Positions 33,026 to 33,101 of a stretch of 33,101 nucleotides of DNA are shown here, in pieces. The first letter of the stretch is position 1. Each line of letters opens with the position of its first letter. Position numbers and translations under genes: made by a program. The DNA is from Candidatus Blautia pullistercoris (lineage in GTDB: Bacteria; Bacillota; Clostridia; Lachnospirales; Lachnospiraceae): the NCBI GenBank assembly GCA_019114545.1, contig DXFG01000263.1, forward strand, positions 1 to 33,101. The letters are read 5' to 3'. The notes under the pieces are model-generated. The model was not told where the DNA came from, ran no database searches, and worked only from the letters and a program-made list of their open reading frames with translations.

Positions 33026-33101
33026 AGTACCCTCCACTCAATTTACTCTTTTCTTATTCTGACATATTCAGAAGAAGAAATCCAGTAGAAAGCTATAAAC
33101 A

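Noticed and set aside
1-33101. CRISPR array, insertion sequence, prophage or toxin-antitoxin module
   Set aside because: No regularly spaced repeats, transposase, integrase or phage structural genes were seen on either strand.

Overview
The window looks like chromosomal DNA of a low-to-moderate GC Gram-positive anaerobe of the class Clostridia, most likely family Lachnospiraceae (Blautia/Ruminococcus-like). This is an inference from gene content and style: strong AGGAGG-type ribosome sites, many extended -10 promoters, a cdaA-ybbR operon, LCP and sortless cell-wall glycan genes, and RecD2, Mbl and AzlCD proteins. No database search was possible. Almost everything is on the minus strand. The only plus-strand genes are two identical tRNA-Leu(CAG) genes and one D,D-carboxypeptidase.

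Layout from left to right. (1) 1-1342: start of carB and all of carA, a carbamoyl-phosphate synthetase operon read leftward. (2) 1388-1963: two identical tRNA-Leu(CAG) units, each with its own promoter and terminator. (3) 1985-5446: a divergent ClpX-like unfoldase and a membrane-anchored HtrA protease, both protein quality control. (4) 5554-14148: a cell-wall/capsular glycan block with a rhamnosyltransferase-like GT2, an LCP ligase, an undecaprenyl-phosphate sugar-1-phosphate transferase, a membrane-bound nucleotide-sugar 4,6-dehydratase, a single-domain GT2 and a dual-domain GT2. (5) 14161-15543: the plus-strand carboxypeptidase. (6) 15552-20256: a second glycan operon encoding an ABC-2 export permease, its ATPase, a small membrane-anchored unknown and a very large GT2. 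(7) 20251-21257: azlC-azlD. (8) 21290-25411: two unknown membrane proteins, cdaA, ybbR/cdaR and an HPr, a c-di-AMP operon without glmM. (9) 25417-29510: mbl, recD2 and comF. (10) 29518-33025: uvrA behind a LexA-type box, and a two-CBS-domain protein.

Regions 4 to 6 together could make and attach one wall polymer. The sugar transferase starts the lipid-linked chain, the dehydratase supplies a modified sugar, four GT2 proteins extend it, the Wzm/Wzt-type transporter exports it, and the LCP protein attaches it to peptidoglycan that the carboxypeptidase trims. No Wzx flippase or Wzy polymerase is present in the window, which fits ABC-transporter-dependent export.

The least ordinary points are: a ClpX without the RKH loop; a strong alternative start that would add 37 residues to CarA; two tandem beta-type modules on the largest glycosyltransferase; the unknown membrane genes tied to glycan export and to c-di-AMP synthesis; an HPr gene closing the c-di-AMP operon; a perfect 16-bp hairpin at the predicted 5' end of the mbl transcript; and a GC-rich 46-codon ORF beginning inside a terminator loop.
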